This document shows positions 21,989 to 34,412 of a stretch of DNA of 64,000 nucleotides, piece by piece (the stretch's first letter is position 1; each line of letters opens with the position of its first letter). Under the pieces are notes generated by a model that saw nothing but the letters and a program-made list of their open reading frames with translations, did no database searches and had not been told where the DNA came from. This DNA is from Medicago truncatula (taxonomy: Eukaryota; Streptophyta; Magnoliopsida; Fabales; Fabaceae): contig NC_053046.1 in the NCBI RefSeq assembly GCF_003473485.1, positions 8,132,001 through 8,196,000 on the forward strand. The letters are read 5' to 3'. Both the position numbers and the translations under genes were made by a program.

Positions 21989-24244
21989 ATGGCAGGTTCA
22001 TCAGAAGAGGGACAAGTAATTGGCGTTCACAACGTTGATGCATGGAACGATATCCTCCATAGGGGCAATGAATCCAAGAAACTGGTATATTATTAGTACC
22101 TTTTAATTATACATCAAACTATTTTTTGTTTATTCTTATTTTGCCTTCAAAATATTGATCTTAATTTATGGCTTTTATTTGTGAACGTGACATGATTATT
22201 TTTTTTCCTTTTTGTTTTGTTACATAATGCATCTGTTATTGAAATATTGATGTGAAAAAGAATTTCTATGGATTTGATTATTGTTGGTTATTATTCTCAT
22301 GCGATCATGATTATATACATTATTCTTTTTTGTTTTTTTTTTTTGTTATAAGGTGGTAGTTTTAGGTTTATGAATAATTATGATGTGTATAATTCTTGGA
22401 CGTACTGTTGTGTGTTGTGTTTTATTATAAATTGATCGTTGTGTTGGTGCCTTCAATTCACGGTAATGTCTAAGAAAAATGTTAATTTTGGGGAACATTA
22501 ACTTGAAAAAGTTGATGTTAAGGCTTAATTAGGCTGCTGTTAAACCTCGTAATTGTATCATAAGTGTGTTATCCGCTTGATTGCCGCATCTTTGTCTCGT
22601 GGTTGTAACCGTCCAAGTTCATGTAGCAACCTGCGATGGTGCAAATCATGTTAAGTCACACACCTGTAGCTTGTTTGTTGACCATATTTATTACCGAGAT
22701 TTCTGATTGAATATATGTCTGGTGTCCGAGACATGCTAGTGTTGGATACTAACACAACATCCACGCATGTAGTTTCATTCAATAACTTTTTTTCTCAAAT
22801 TATTATCGATGTATATGCGATGTGTCAATATTCTTTCTCATGTACGTGTCGGCATGTCCTATGTAGCTTTGAAACTTTAGATTGATGACATGTTTGGTGT
22901 GCGACATGACACACATGTGGTTACATTCAATTCATTCAATTATAGTTATATTTTTAAAATTATTATTAGTATTAGTGTCGATACGTCAGTGTTGTATACA
23001 ATGTTTGTTTATGTCAATATCATGTGTGGTGTTTGATATCATTGATTGATTAGAAATAGTGTTTGATTATATGTTGCACTGAAATTTCAGATTGAAAATG
23101 TGTTTGGCGTCCAAGGCATGCTAATGTTGGACACTAACACATCACCCACACATGTACATTCAATCGCTTTTTTTTTTTCTCTTAAATTATTAGAAGTGTA
23201 TATGCGTATGTATCAATGTTGTGTCTGATATACGTGTCGACGTGTCCTATGTAGCTCCGAAACTTTAGATTGAAGACGTGTCTAGCATCCGATATGACAC
23301 CAAAACATGTTGTTACATTCAATTAGTTCTATTTTTAATATTATAGTGTCGGCATGTTAGTATCGTGTACCGCGTGATGAATATTTCACAATCTTCTGCA
23401 GTTCATCTTTCTTGTCTAATATCATTGATTGATTAGATATAGTAAGTCCTGACTTATTGATAAAACATGCATGTGAGTGCTGTAGGCCTAGTGTGCCAAT
23501 TGCAACAGGGTGATTTTTATAATGTTGGAATGTGATGATTTTGTTTGTATGGGAAGATATCTATCATCTAATGATTGTAATTATAGACCTACATGCTCCT
23601 CTGTCTGTAGCTGCATTGCATGCTCCAGTTCCCAAACCTTTCAAAATCAATTTTTTTTAATGTTTTACCTTAGCATCATATCTTAACTTAGTGCATATAC
23701 CCTATTATCTCAAAATTTAACATGTACTTACCTCTCTAATTGATCCAGATTGTTGTGGATTTTACTGCTTCTTGGTGTGGACCATGCCGTTTCATTGCAC
23801 CATTCCTTGCTGAGTTGGCCAAGAAGTATACAAATGCCATATTCCTTAAGGTGGATGTGGACGAATTGAAGGTAACACATTCTAATTAATTTGCACAAGA
23901 GTTTAATGAGGATGTAATGTCGTTATAAAACTAATCATGTTGTCACATAAACCTACTTTGTAGCCCCATTTGAAAAATGACCGTAAAATACTAAAGATTT
24001 TTATTGGACGTCAGTGTAAAACTTTTTGCACTCTGCCTAAAAAAACAGGAAATTCGATAAATAGATATTAATCATGAATAATTTGTTGATTGAATTGCAG
24101 TCTGTTGCTCAAGATTGGGCTATTGAAGCCATGCCAACGTTTGTTTTTGTGAAAGAAGGAACAATTTTGGGCAAAGTGGTAGGAGCAAAGAAAGATGAGC
24201 TGACACAGACAATAGAGAAACATGTGGCATCAGCCAATGTTTAA
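21989..24244 (+). CDS. Thioredoxin h-type
   Basis: Three exons, 21989-22084, 23749-23871 and 24101-24244, encode 120 residues. The redox site WCGPC is at residues 41-45 (Cys42, Cys45), with the family cis-proline in AMPTF and a preceding VDVDEL strand. The N terminus has no targeting peptide, and the length and intron positions match cytosolic h-type thioredoxins. The enzyme reduces target disulfides and is itself reduced by NADPH-thioredoxin reductase. By gene order it is the likely counterpart of Arabidopsis TRX h1 (At3g51030). The first intron is unusually long (1.66 kb) because of a tandemly repeated block. The gene converges on the beta-galactosidase gene. Confidence 0.97.
22699..23450 (+). 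repeat. Diverged tandem duplication in thioredoxin intron 1
   Basis: Two consecutive units of about 385 and 365 bases (about 22699-23084 and 23085-23450) share, in order, GATTGAA(T/A)ATGTGT, a TGTTGGA(T/C)ACTAACAC word, CATGTACATTCAATCG-like text, ACGTGTCG(G/A)C(A/G)TGTCCTATGTAGCT, GAAACTTTAGATTGA and ATATCATTGATTGATTAGA. Each unit also looks internally duplicated around GTGTC/GACATG words. The units are clearly diverged. It may be part of a known high-copy legume repeat; I cannot name it. Confidence 0.7.
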
Positions 24245-25778
24245 TTTTGTTGGTGGTATTGTTGGCTTCATCTACAATGACATAATAATATTTACTGTGA
24301 TGCCATCTTTATTTTCATTATTATTATCTTGTAGTGAACGTTTTTTTTTTCTTTTTTTGCACCTTACAACTTTATATAGATGGTGACGTATCGTCTATGA
24401 CTTCCAAGACTTTATTCCTTCTTGTCTTAATAATGGTGGATGATGATGTTATATTATGCAATCCTAATTTATGACATTGTTGACTTTCCTCTTCACCATT
24501 GGAACTATAGTTTTATTTGTTTTGGATTTAAAGTTTGAATTCAAGGGGATATGGTCTTTTTGTAGTAGGAATCAAATTCGTTTCGGTACTCAAGAGTTTA
24601 CGACATTATGTATCAATCACTTGCGCTAGATCTTTGGCTTTCAAAGGCATATGTGTGGCACTTATGAATAAAAAGTTTAGATCAAGGATGCACACCCCAT
24701 GCAAAGTTAGGGAGAAGTGGATAGCCACTGACCTCTTGAAATTCTAATTAAAATAGAATTTACTTATAAACTATCAAATTGCGATATTTCATACTTAAGT
24801 CACAACACGTGTGTATGAAATAGTATTATTATGGGTGTGTTTGGTTTGTAAAACAGTAAGTACTGGACAGAATAGTACAAGATAGAACAGTACAACACAA
24901 GGCATAACAACACAGGACAATTTTTTTATGGCATTGAGTAATGTTTTGTTTTATACTATTTTTTGGGGACAATGTTATTTTGGTATTTTAGACAACTTGT
25001 ACGTAGGACAAAAAGTTGTGTTGTGGTTTGGTGAGGGACAAAAATATGAGTTTTTGTCCTGTCTCTTGCCTCCAGTTTGTCCTGTATCTGAAACAGTTTT
25101 ACAAAACAAACACTGGACAACTAGAGTTGTTCTGTCCTATCCTTCATTTTTTAGCAAATCAAACGCACCCTATAAGATATTAACAATTTGTATATCTTGA
25201 TTGGAGTATACCTTGATTCAACAAAATAGGTATGGATTATTTTTCTATCTCAAACTGATTGCATGAGAGTAATGTCATTTAGTAAAGTAAAAAACAGTAG
25301 AGAAATAGTGATATAATAGACAAATTGCACTGAATAAACTTCTAACAAACTTCATGGTTACATTAGGATCCATTCCTAACTTGAACCTAATTTGGAGTTT
25401 AATTTACTCCAGTAAGTAAAACAAACGAAAACACTGAAATTGCCTTTGTTCCCAGTGCCATATCAAACTAAAACATATAGGCTGGGAACTGACTCCAAAT
25501 TCACACTCTCAACACAAGGGTCCAATTCTTAGACCCTTGGTTTCAGATTCAACTATTCATAAATGACTAATTTTAAATACAATCCCATTAAGAAAACAAC
25601 ACTGCTTAAAATTAAATAAAAACCATGTGCCTTTGGCACAGCATATTAGATACTGACTCCCCTAAAAAACTATTCGCACTTTACCTATTCTACTCTTATT
25701 ACTCTTTCAACTTTACTTGCTAATAAAGTCACTGCAAATTACACTTAAAAAGGGTGCTTTGTTAACTAATCAGCTCCT
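24245..25778. other. Intergenic stretch between convergent genes
   Basis: Holds the 3' regions of thioredoxin h and beta-galactosidase and one MITE-like inverted-repeat element (24833-25170). I see no gene; the open frames here fall within or beside the MITE. Confidence 0.55.
24833..25170. mobile_element. MITE with GGGTG-GTTTG termini
   Basis: The ends GGGTGTGTTTGGTTTG (left) and GGGTGCGTTTGATTTG (complement of the right end) match at 14 of 16 bases. The flanks are TAT on both sides, too short to be decisive. Internally there are several GGACA/TGTCC words in opposite orientations, giving a foldback. The superfamily is not certain (PIF/Harbinger or hAT). Confidence 0.6.
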
Positions 25779-28700
25779 TTAATTGGCAATAGTCGGAGCG
25801 CAAACAGCTTCAACTGATAACCGCTTCAATACATTCGGACACGGGTCTCGCCCAAAATTACTGTTTGATACAGTTACTATGCATCTTGGCTTTCCTATAC
25901 ATTTCTGTGTAAAAATGAAAAAACAAATAGCATCAGCAACGTTATCATCCAAAAATAAAGTTGACAGAAATTAGAGACGGAAAAAACAAAATTAGTCTCA
26001 AATTTAGTGTCTATTAACACTGAGCAACTGAACTAGAGACAATATAACTTTTTATAATATTAAAAGTCAATGTTTGATTGTTAAATGAAGAAAATGGTTA
26101 AGTTACCTGCTCTAGGATGTCATAAGATGAAGAAGAATGACAAGCTCCTTGCTCATAACTCCCACAGGTTCCCAACGGAGTTCCAAAGCTTGCAAATTTA
26201 ATGGAAGAGATGGCTTGACCAGGATTACAATGCAAGTGAACTTTTGGAGGACGGAAATTTTCCGATTTTCCATAACTATCAATGTGCCAATTCTTAAGAT
26301 TAGGATGATACTCTGATACATCAGCGCACACACTGCTCACTGATCTCTTTGCTAATGAAATTTTTGAAGGGTCCCCCCCAAGTTCCTCAAAAACAACCAA
26401 CAGATTATGGTTTTGCTTCAACCAAGATCGCGGTACATGGTACCTGAAACATGAAGTAACCCATGTTAGGTATTTTTTAACCAAGTCATGCATCACCTAA
26501 AATGTTAATTAACGAATAAATAAACTTACCATCGCTGAGTTGGTTGACCGCAGCCAAGCTGGCACTTTGGAGGTCTAAATGACCCGGCATAGTTGCAGTC
26601 ATTGCAACTACCAGTAGCTATAGCAGTCCAGTATCTTCCGATACTTATCCCATTAATCCATATTTGACCTTTACCCATACCGTCCATATCCAATGCCAAT
26701 GGCTCTTCTCCTTCAGGAGCATCGAAAAAAGTCTGCGAAGTTTACTGATCAGTTATTTCATCATTTTTGGGGTCAAATATTTTATTTATGTCGACCTTAA
26801 GCATTTTTATTGTACCTTGTGCCATGTCAGTGGCTGATTTCTTTGAACAACTACCGCAGACTGCATCCACTCTACAGAAGAGATACCGTCTGGAGATGCA
26901 AGATTCATGGCCTCTCCTTTCAGCCCAACCTGTTTAGAGATCATCTTAATTGAAATTTCTTTGTAACTATGTCAACTTAAGCTGCTAAAGTACGATTAAG
27001 CAACCTGGTAAGTCCACTTCTGCCAAGACAAGTCCAACTTTCCCTTATCAAGTCCATGGATAACAACTGGACCTAGGATTCCTGTGTTCCAAGTCTCGAA
27101 ATGTCCGCCCACGTTCTTTGACAGCACAAAACACAGATGAATGATATTAGTAAGTACTAAATACTGCAGTAGAATTTCAGAAAATAAAGGTAGAAAACAA
27201 AACTTACTGGAAGTCCAACAGCAACACTGAGCAAAGCTATAGTGTTTGTTCCAGCACGAAGATTTACATCGCCAGTGTATCTGAATCTCCTATCCTCCCT
27301 CGTTCCATAGGCAGAACCTGTTTTCAATCATATATATCATGTTTCCTTTAACTTTTTGATGGAAGTTAGATATACTAAAGAAACCAACTCTAACTACATA
27401 CCAGAAAGTCGACCATTGATGAAAACATGCACAGCATGCCCAGTTGACTGAACAATGAGACTGGGGAGCTTGCCTCCATGGAGAAAGGATTCGGATGAAC
27501 CTACATCAACACTATCGACACATTGACATGAAATAAATTAGTACAGCAGAAGTAGTTTTTGTTTAGAAGCTAAAGAACCTTAGGAATTCAGTCAAAATGT
27601 CAAAGTCGTGCAATTTTAGATGTCAATTTTAATACAGCATATAGAAATATCAACCACTTGATTCCATGGTTGATGCAACTTGCTAGAGATCTAGAGTGTG
27701 CTAGAAAAATGCAAGAGAATTGCTAAGCATTATGACTCAATACAGTCATTGTCGATGTATGTGGGATGAAAATAAAGAATGACACTTTCAACTAGTTAGG
27801 AAATATAAAGGCATAAGTAATTTCTGGCAATTGATGACAATAACATCAATTAACGAGCAAACGTAAATAACTTACAAAATGAATCTTACCTAGTTATATA
27901 CCAAAGATAATCACTTGTATCCCTCGTTACGTTTATCTGTTCCAAGAGACCAGAAGCAGTTATTGTAGTTGCAGAACTAGAAGAAGTATCTTCCTCAAAA
28001 CTCTCCCATGAGAACCTCTCACTATTTGTAGGCAGCATTTGCATTTGAGATGTTTGCACTCCAACCTAATATAGGGAGAAAATGAATTCAGTGGTTTAAC
28101 AAAACGCTAAATTGTTAAATCTCTATGAATGGAGATGTTGAAGGTAAATAAATTGTGTACAGGAAGCATAATTGTGATTGTTGAGTATCAATGTTGTATG
28201 ATGATTTCATATCTGACGCTTCTGTTACATACCTTTGCTGTGTTAAAAACAGCATTTCTACAATCTGGGAGGATGCTGACGGACCACGGAGGTAAGTTAT
28301 AGTGCATATTGTTGAACATCACTCTTGCAGAAGATTTGGAGTCATAGTTTGAGAGAAAAGCCGAACAATCTCCAGACTCTGTGGTGTATACATAAGCCTG
28401 AGAAAGGATGGATACCCACCTGTGTCAATAAAGGAACTTACGGAACAGTGAAAGGAAATAACGTTTGAAAGTGAGTTTAACCTGTTGGAAGTTTCCTAAT
28501 GAGGTAACAACTGGGTCGGTTGAAATTAAAGCTTTCTCACACATCTTAATAGCCTTATGAAGCTCCTTTAGATGACCATACTTTGGTTGCCTAATTAAAC
28601 CTGTCAATATTTATTGTAACAAAAAGTAGTCAGTTTAGTCCTCAGGCCATTTAGCCTGTGTGTACGGTGTACTGTTGTGAGCTGTGACAACAAAATCTTG

Positions 28701-30900
28701 AAGTTAGAGCATTGAATAATATTGTGTTACTTCAGTCTAGTGAAGTGTGGTAAGTGTTAGAACTCAAAATTGCTAATTCATGCATAAGTGGTGTTTGTGA
28801 ACTATCAGATCTCACCATATTCATCTAGTGGAGCATCATAGTCATAGCTGGTAGTGATAAAAGGACCTCCAGCTGTGCGGCCAAAATTTGTTCCTCCATG
28901 ATACTGCATGAACGAAGTAAGTTACTCAAGTGGCTGTCATCAATTCATCACCAAATTTTCGACTGTTAAATCGGTACGAGAAAACCAACCATGTAGTAGT
29001 TTACAAAGGATCCTCCTTTTTGTATAAATCGGGCTACTGCAAATGCCAAATCCTGAACAGGTCTTTTGTGAATTGGACCTCCGAATTCTGAAAACCTTCA
29101 TGTTTGACAAAAGAAAAAATTAAGCAAATTCATTTCCGCAATTCCAAAATATGGGAGTAAGTAACTTAAAAAAATGATTACCAGCCACTCCAAGCTTCTG
29201 TCCACATTGTAGGCTTGTAGGGTTTATTGGGAGTAAATTTATCACAATAAAAGCCATTACAAGTGTTTATCTGCACATAACAGAAAACAGATTAATTTAT
29301 CAACCGAATTCCTGAATATGCAACCACATGTTACCAGTGCATAATGTTAACAACTTTTAAGGGGGAGAATGAGAATGCTTACCACTGGATCTGGAGCATC
29401 ATCTTCCTTGCACATAATCCATGGAACCCCAGTTCCCATTTCAACAGCCATTTTCGCAGCCCAGCTCATGTAATTATAGCCAACAGGTCCAAGCATTTTA
29501 CTCTGTGCCCCATACTCGTTCTCAATCTGAAACAACATATAGTGTATATGCATCATTATGATTGTTGCTACAGAGTTAGATCTAGAAGAAAAATTTACCA
29601 TAATTAGCACCTTTTCTAAAAACAATTAAAGGGAGTTTGATAGTTAACAAATACACAAAAAGCAAATTAACAATAAAGGTTACACACCTGAGAGAGGATT
29701 ATAGGGCCACCCTGTGACTCATAGAGACGTTCACTCTTCATCATTCCCACAATCTTCTCAGTGAACCCTTGCATTGCTTTCTGCAAAACCATTCATTAAA
29801 AAAAAAAAAATATTTCAATTGATAAATGAAGGAATTTCACAAATTTCCTTCTAATTTGTCCCTAGTCATATTTATATTTCGTCTTAACCCTCCAGGTTAA
29901 AGGAAAAGGTCCCTCGTAATCTGAAATCTGGTCAGGAGGTAAGTAAAGTTTGGCCAATTATTGTTTCTTCCAGGGTTCATACTCGAGTACCCCCAATCGA
30001 TTTTACCTTCAGTGAAGCTCATTAACCACTTGAGCTCAACCACTTGGTTTCGCTAGTCATATATATAAAAACAATGTTCTAACAAAAAATGTTTTTGAAG
30101 AAAGTGCTTAAAAAATGAAAGAAACCTTGAAAGGTTCATTGTCTTGTCTAAAGCTTATGCCAGGAACATACTTGAGCCAAACAGGAAAACCTCTGCACAG
30201 GACAACATAAAATCATTAAACAATGGAAAATTACCCCTCAAAAGACCAAAACAGCAAACTTTTCAAGATAATAATAAGTAAAGTACCCAAAATTCCATTC
30301 AGCACAAACATAAGGTCCAATTCTTAAATGAGCATATAGTCCTGCTTTATGTACTGTCTGAATAAACCTCACAAGGTCATTTCTTCCCTCAAAATTGTAC
30401 TGCATTGAACAAATTTCATTCAGTATACACAAAAATTAAAATAAAACTCAAATTCAACAAAGAAAAACAAAACTAAACTAAACAAAACAAAAAAAAAAAA
30501 AAAACTTGAGAAAGAGAGTGTGAAAGTAAAGTACATTTCCAGGAGAAGGTTCATGAACATTCCAAAACACATAGGTTTCAATTACATCCAAACCTCCTTC
30601 TTTAGCTTTGTAAATCAGATCTTCCCACATCTGCAAAAGGGTAATTGCATATGTAAAAAAAAATCACAAACAAACAGAAAAAAAAGGTAAAGTTTCAATT
30701 TTTATCTTCATTATCTTAATTTAGAAGGAACATACATCTGGGGTGCTTCTAGGATAATGTATGGAACCAGAAAAAAGGATTCTCCTTTGGCCATTGATGA
30801 TAATTGCTTTTCTGTCATATGTAACATCAGAGTAAACAGCCAAGAACAATGTAAGGGAAACAAAAAGAAACAGAAATTTGGAAACTGAGGTAGTTTCCAT
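25779..30900 (-). CDS. BGAL3: Beta-galactosidase, GH35, BGAL3-like with lectin domain
   Basis: Nineteen exons encode 843 residues: 30736-30900, 30535-30630, 30287-30399, 30126-30192, 29688-29780, 29383-29526, 29182-29270, 28990-29095, 28816-28903, 28482-28600, 28233-28397, 27890-28065, 27402-27511, 27208-27317, 27005-27115, 26816-26929, 26530-26732, 26107-26443, 25779-25904; total 2,532 bases, all junctions in frame. Residues 1-24 form a signal peptide, so the enzyme should reach the cell wall. The GH35 signature [14 protein letters not shown] ends at 184, with Glu182 as acid/base, and WTEAWSGW places the nucleophile at Glu251. Galactose-binding jelly-roll domains follow, and the last about 90 residues, rich in cysteine, are a SUEL-type galactose-binding lectin domain ([12 protein letters not shown]...KFASFGTP). 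It removes terminal beta-galactose from wall polymers. Close resemblance and gene order point to At4g36360 (BGAL3). It is complete with no broken residue. Confidence 0.97.
29885..30060. repeat. Dispersed repeat fragment in BGAL intron 4
   Basis: Contains GGTCAGGAGGTAAGTAAA, a CTGACC/TGGCCAA word, a TCATACTC...TTCATTAACC-like body and CCACTTG. A related segment with GATCAGGAGGTAAGTAAA and GAAGTTAATTAACCAC lies at about 34600-34730. The two are diverged copies of one interspersed repeat; a SINE-like origin is possible but not shown. Confidence 0.5.
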
Positions 30901-31937
30901 AATTTCTTAAGCACTGTTTTTTGATGGCAGAGTCAAATGTAGGATCAGAAAGAACAGTGAAGGAAGAGAGAAAGAGAGAGAGTGTGTGTCGAAAAGGAAA
31001 AGGAGGGTTTGTGGTATCCTATGAGAATGGTGAAGGGGTTAAGGTTATGGTGACACCACACAACACTCTCACTCATTCACTCTTTTTTGTTCTAACGTAA
31101 GAGACTAGAGACCAATTTATTTTTAGTATATTTTGTAATAAGAAAAGTCATCAAAATCTAACAACTTTTGTTCCAACTGTTTCACAATTCAGACTCACTC
31201 CTAATGTGTCGGTTAACCCTCCTGCCTAGCTGGGAACCTACTTATTCCCTTATTTATTCATGATTTTGTTTAAGGTCATGTGGACGAATGTTCTAAGAGC
31301 GTTGTTTAAGGATTTCTTCAATAAAAATTTTGTTTTGAAAATATAAATTGTTATTTTTGTTAATGTAATAATAACATAATTATTTAATACAAATTTATTA
31401 TTTTTAATACTGTAATTAATGTCTTAAAAATACTTGTTAGGGAGTATTTTTTTATTGACACATGGATTTGTTAAGTTAGTGAATGCATAGATAATGCAAT
31501 ACACTTATGAGGAACCATGGCCCATTCAATGAATGGTGATTCATGTGAACACAATTACTGCTACACAAAATAGAAAGAAAGAAACCCATTCACTTTGCCT
31601 TCTTTGTTGTGTAAAAATGGTACTAGTAATATTATCATGTGAACCAACCAACGGTGAGCCGTCAAACCCTTTTTGTATTCTCTTTAGAACGGCCATTTCC
31701 TATCCCCACACAATTTCAATGATGAACAATTTTGTTTTATAAAAACACTACTTCTTGTATTATTAAAATAAGAGTCTTGTTACACTTTTTAAGCATTTCT
31801 AAAAAGATATTATTTTTTTAAAAAGTTAAAGATTTTAATTTTCAATGCAATAAATGTACAAACTTTCATAAAAAATTTATTGCTTTTGGTGCTTAAAGAG
31901 TGCCCTGAAGCACTCGTTAACATTTCTCTTAAAATAA

Positions 31938-32261
31938 TACTCCCTCCGTCCTAAATTATAAGAAAAAAATCACATTTTTTTTGTCCCATAATATAAGCAA
32001 AAAAGATCAACTTTTATGCTATTATTATGTTTTTTCAAATAAATCTTCTTTTTCAAAGTAAAATTAAATATAAATTGCATTCAATTTGTTCTACATTTTA
32101 TTTTCTCCATAATCATTAACCAATGAGAATTCGTTTTACTTCTTTCTATGAAACTTATTCCAAGAAAAATACAAAAATTTATACCTCAAATTAATATGTT
32201 TTATTTTTCTTAATAAGTGTACATTGATGGTTTTTTCTTATAAATTAGGACGGATGGAGTA
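31938..32261. mobile_element. Stowaway-type MITE
   Basis: The element at 31940-32259 has ends CTCCCTCCGTCCTAAATTAT and a complement ending GGACGGATGGAG, flanked by TA on both sides (31938-31939, 32260-32261). CTCCCTCCGTCC termini with TA duplication are the standard plant Stowaway (Tc1/mariner-derived) signature. It is about 320 bp and has no coding capacity. Confidence 0.9.
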
Positions 32262-32439
32262 TTTAGGAGTCAACAAAATAAAATATAGTAAAATAGGAAT
32301 TAACAAAGTAAAATAACGTGATTGTAACAAAAAAAAAAAAGTAAAATAACGTGATTGATTTGTTATGGTTCTTCTCCTCCAAGAAAAAGCATAACTTAAT
32401 CAACCATCTAATTGTAGACAAAATAAATAATACCGTAAA

Positions 32440-32580
32440 TCCTCGTGAGTTTAATTCAGTTGGTAGAGATATCGTATTTTATATGTAGGGGTCGAGGTTA
32501 GAACTCTGGACACTCCACTTTTCCACAATTAAATTGTGTAAGTTCTAGCCATTAGATAAAAATAATAATAATAATAATAA
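32440..32580 (+). mobile_element. tRNA-derived SINE
   Basis: Plus-strand copy with box A-like TTTAATTCAGTTGGTAGAG, box B-like GAGGTTAGAACTC, the CTCCACTTTTCCACAATTAA body and GTTCTAGCCATTAGA tail, ending in an (AAT)n run at about 32562-32580. It abuts the next Stowaway element. Same family as the copies at 17.5 and 37.1 kb. Confidence 0.75.
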
Positions 32581-33301
32581 TACTACCTCCGTCCCTAATT
32601 ATAAGGCTCTTTTGAAAAAATAACGGGAATTAAGATAGTGGATATTTGTATTAAATATGTTTGTAATTACTATTGTTTTTACAATTTTATCCTTTAAGAA
32701 AGATGGTTGGCTTATGTTTTTAACATTCTATTTATTGCTGATTGAAGAAAAAGATGTATAATAATTAGGGGCATGTATGTAAAGAAATAATTAAGGTTTA
32801 AATGTGTTATTGGTCTATGCACTTTTATCAGATTTTGGCATTGGTCCCTGCACTTTTTTTTGTTTGGCATTGGTCCCTGCACTTTGTAAAAATATTGGTA
32901 TTGGTCCCTCTGTTAACTTTCTGTTAAAAAAAAACATAAAACCAACGGAGTGCCACGTGGCCCAATCATTTCACGCCACGTGGCACCAATATCAATATTT
33001 TTACAAAGTGCAGGGACCAATACCAATATTTTTTACAAAGTGCAGGGACTAATACCAATAGTTTTGTGTTTTTTTTAACAGAAAGTTAATAGAGGGACCA
33101 ATACCAATATTTTTACAAAATGCAGGGATCAATTCCAAACAAAAAAAAATATAGGGACCAATGCCAAAATCTGATGAAAGTGCAAGGACTAAAGACATAT
33201 TTAAACCAATAATTAATGTAGTTGGAAATAGAAAATGAGTCTTATAAAAAATGACAAAAAAAATTCTCAAAAATGTTTTATAATTAGGGACGGAGGTAGT
33301 A
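32581..33301. mobile_element. Stowaway-type MITE interrupted by a nested element
   Basis: The outer ends CTACCTCCGTCCCTAATTAT (from 32583) and its complement ATTAGGGACGGAGGTAG (to 33299) are flanked by TA. The 717-bp span is too long for this family, but removing the nested Mutator-type element and one copy of its 9-bp duplication leaves about 295 bp, a normal Stowaway length. Confidence 0.9.
32786..33216. mobile_element. Mutator-type foldback element nested in Stowaway
   Basis: The element spans 32795-33207 (413 bp). The arms begin GGTTTAAATGTGTTATTGGT and, on the complement of the right end, GGTTTAAATATGTCTTTAGT, then continue for well over 100 bases as repeated GCATTGGTCCCTGCACTTT units. 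The flanks are a perfect 9-bp duplication AATAATTAA at 32786-32794 and 33208-33216. The two short repetitive open frames here come from the foldback units and are not genes. Confidence 0.9.
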
Positions 33302-33487
33302 ATAATAATACCCTAAAACTCATGATATCTTTTTTGTCAATTTATTTTGCCTTTTCAAATGATACCAAAGTCCTAAGTCCCACCGCTTTCATTTTGTCTC
33401 AACTTTCCACCCATGAGTCATGACCGGAGGAGCATAAGTTAAGGGGAAACTGTCGTATTTTAGTTTGACCCTCATTTATGTTCATGT

Positions 33488-33774
33488 AAATATAAAGAGG
33501 AATGTTATATATCAAGAAAGATTTTATCAAGAAAATTTCAAGAATGACATGGCAGAATAATCACCCTTAGATTTTATCAAGAAATAGTCTTGAAACTAAT
33601 GTTAGCCAATAAAATCTCAGCCTGGTCGGAAATCATGGGTGGTGGGTGTTATGTATTTTTTTTTATGAAAGATTAATAAATGAGACTGAAATCTAAAGGT
33701 GATTATTGTGCCATGTCATTCTTGAATCTTTCTTATAAAATCATTCTTGATATCTAGCATTTTCCAAATATAAA
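33488..33774. mobile_element. Mutator-type foldback element (269 bp)
   Basis: Inverted arms of about 75-80 bases share ATATCAAGAA, CAAGAATGACATGGCA and AATAATCACC...TTAGATTT. The element is placed at 33497-33765 because AAATATAAA occurs on both flanks (33488-33496 and 33766-33774), a 9-bp duplication. The outermost dozen bases of the arms are diverged. Confidence 0.78.
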
Positions 33775-34087
33775 AGGGACATTGTATTATAGTGAGTAGG
33801 TATATAATAAATTTGCTCAAAAAAAAAAAAGGTATATAATAAATTGTAATTAACATTTTCAATTCATTCATTAAATTATTTATATGGTCTATAATAAAGA
33901 TTATATATGTTATTAATTGGTTGAATTTCTAACATATATGCTACTTGATCAAAAAATAATAATTAAGTACAGTTTATTTATTTTTCTTTATTTTAAAATT
34001 AGGTAGAGTTTTTTTGTAAGGTCTCGCTCAACCGACTATATATTATTATATTAAATATCTTAATTCAAACTTAAATTCTCATAGATG

Positions 34088-34412
34088 TACTCCCTCCGTC
34101 CTAATTTATAAGCAAAAAACATTAATTCACACTTATTAAGAAAACTAACACTCAGTGATTTGAGGTATAATTTTTTGTGTTCTCCTTGAAATAAGTTTCA
34201 TGGAAAGATGTAAAAATAATTCTCATTAGTTAAAAATTATGGAGAAAATAAAAAAGAGAACAAATTGAATGCAATTTGCATTTAATTTTACATTGGAAAA
34301 GATGATTTGTTTGAAAAAACATAATAATAACATAAAAGTTGGTCTTTTTTGCTTATATTTTAAGACAAAGAATATGAGATTTTTTTGCTTATATTTTAGG
34401 ACGAAGGGAGTA
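34088..34412. mobile_element. Stowaway-type MITE
   Basis: The ends CTCCCTCCGTCCTAATTTAT (34090) and ATTTTAGGACGAAGGGAG (to 34410) are flanked by TA. Close to the right end the TTTTTTGCTTATATTTTA(A/G)GAC terminal motif is present twice in tandem (about 34347-34370 and 34381-34402), so the terminal repeat has been duplicated. Confidence 0.85.

Noticed and set aside
32804-33270. Two similar open frames on opposite strands
   Set aside because: They translate the arms of a foldback transposon and mirror each other.
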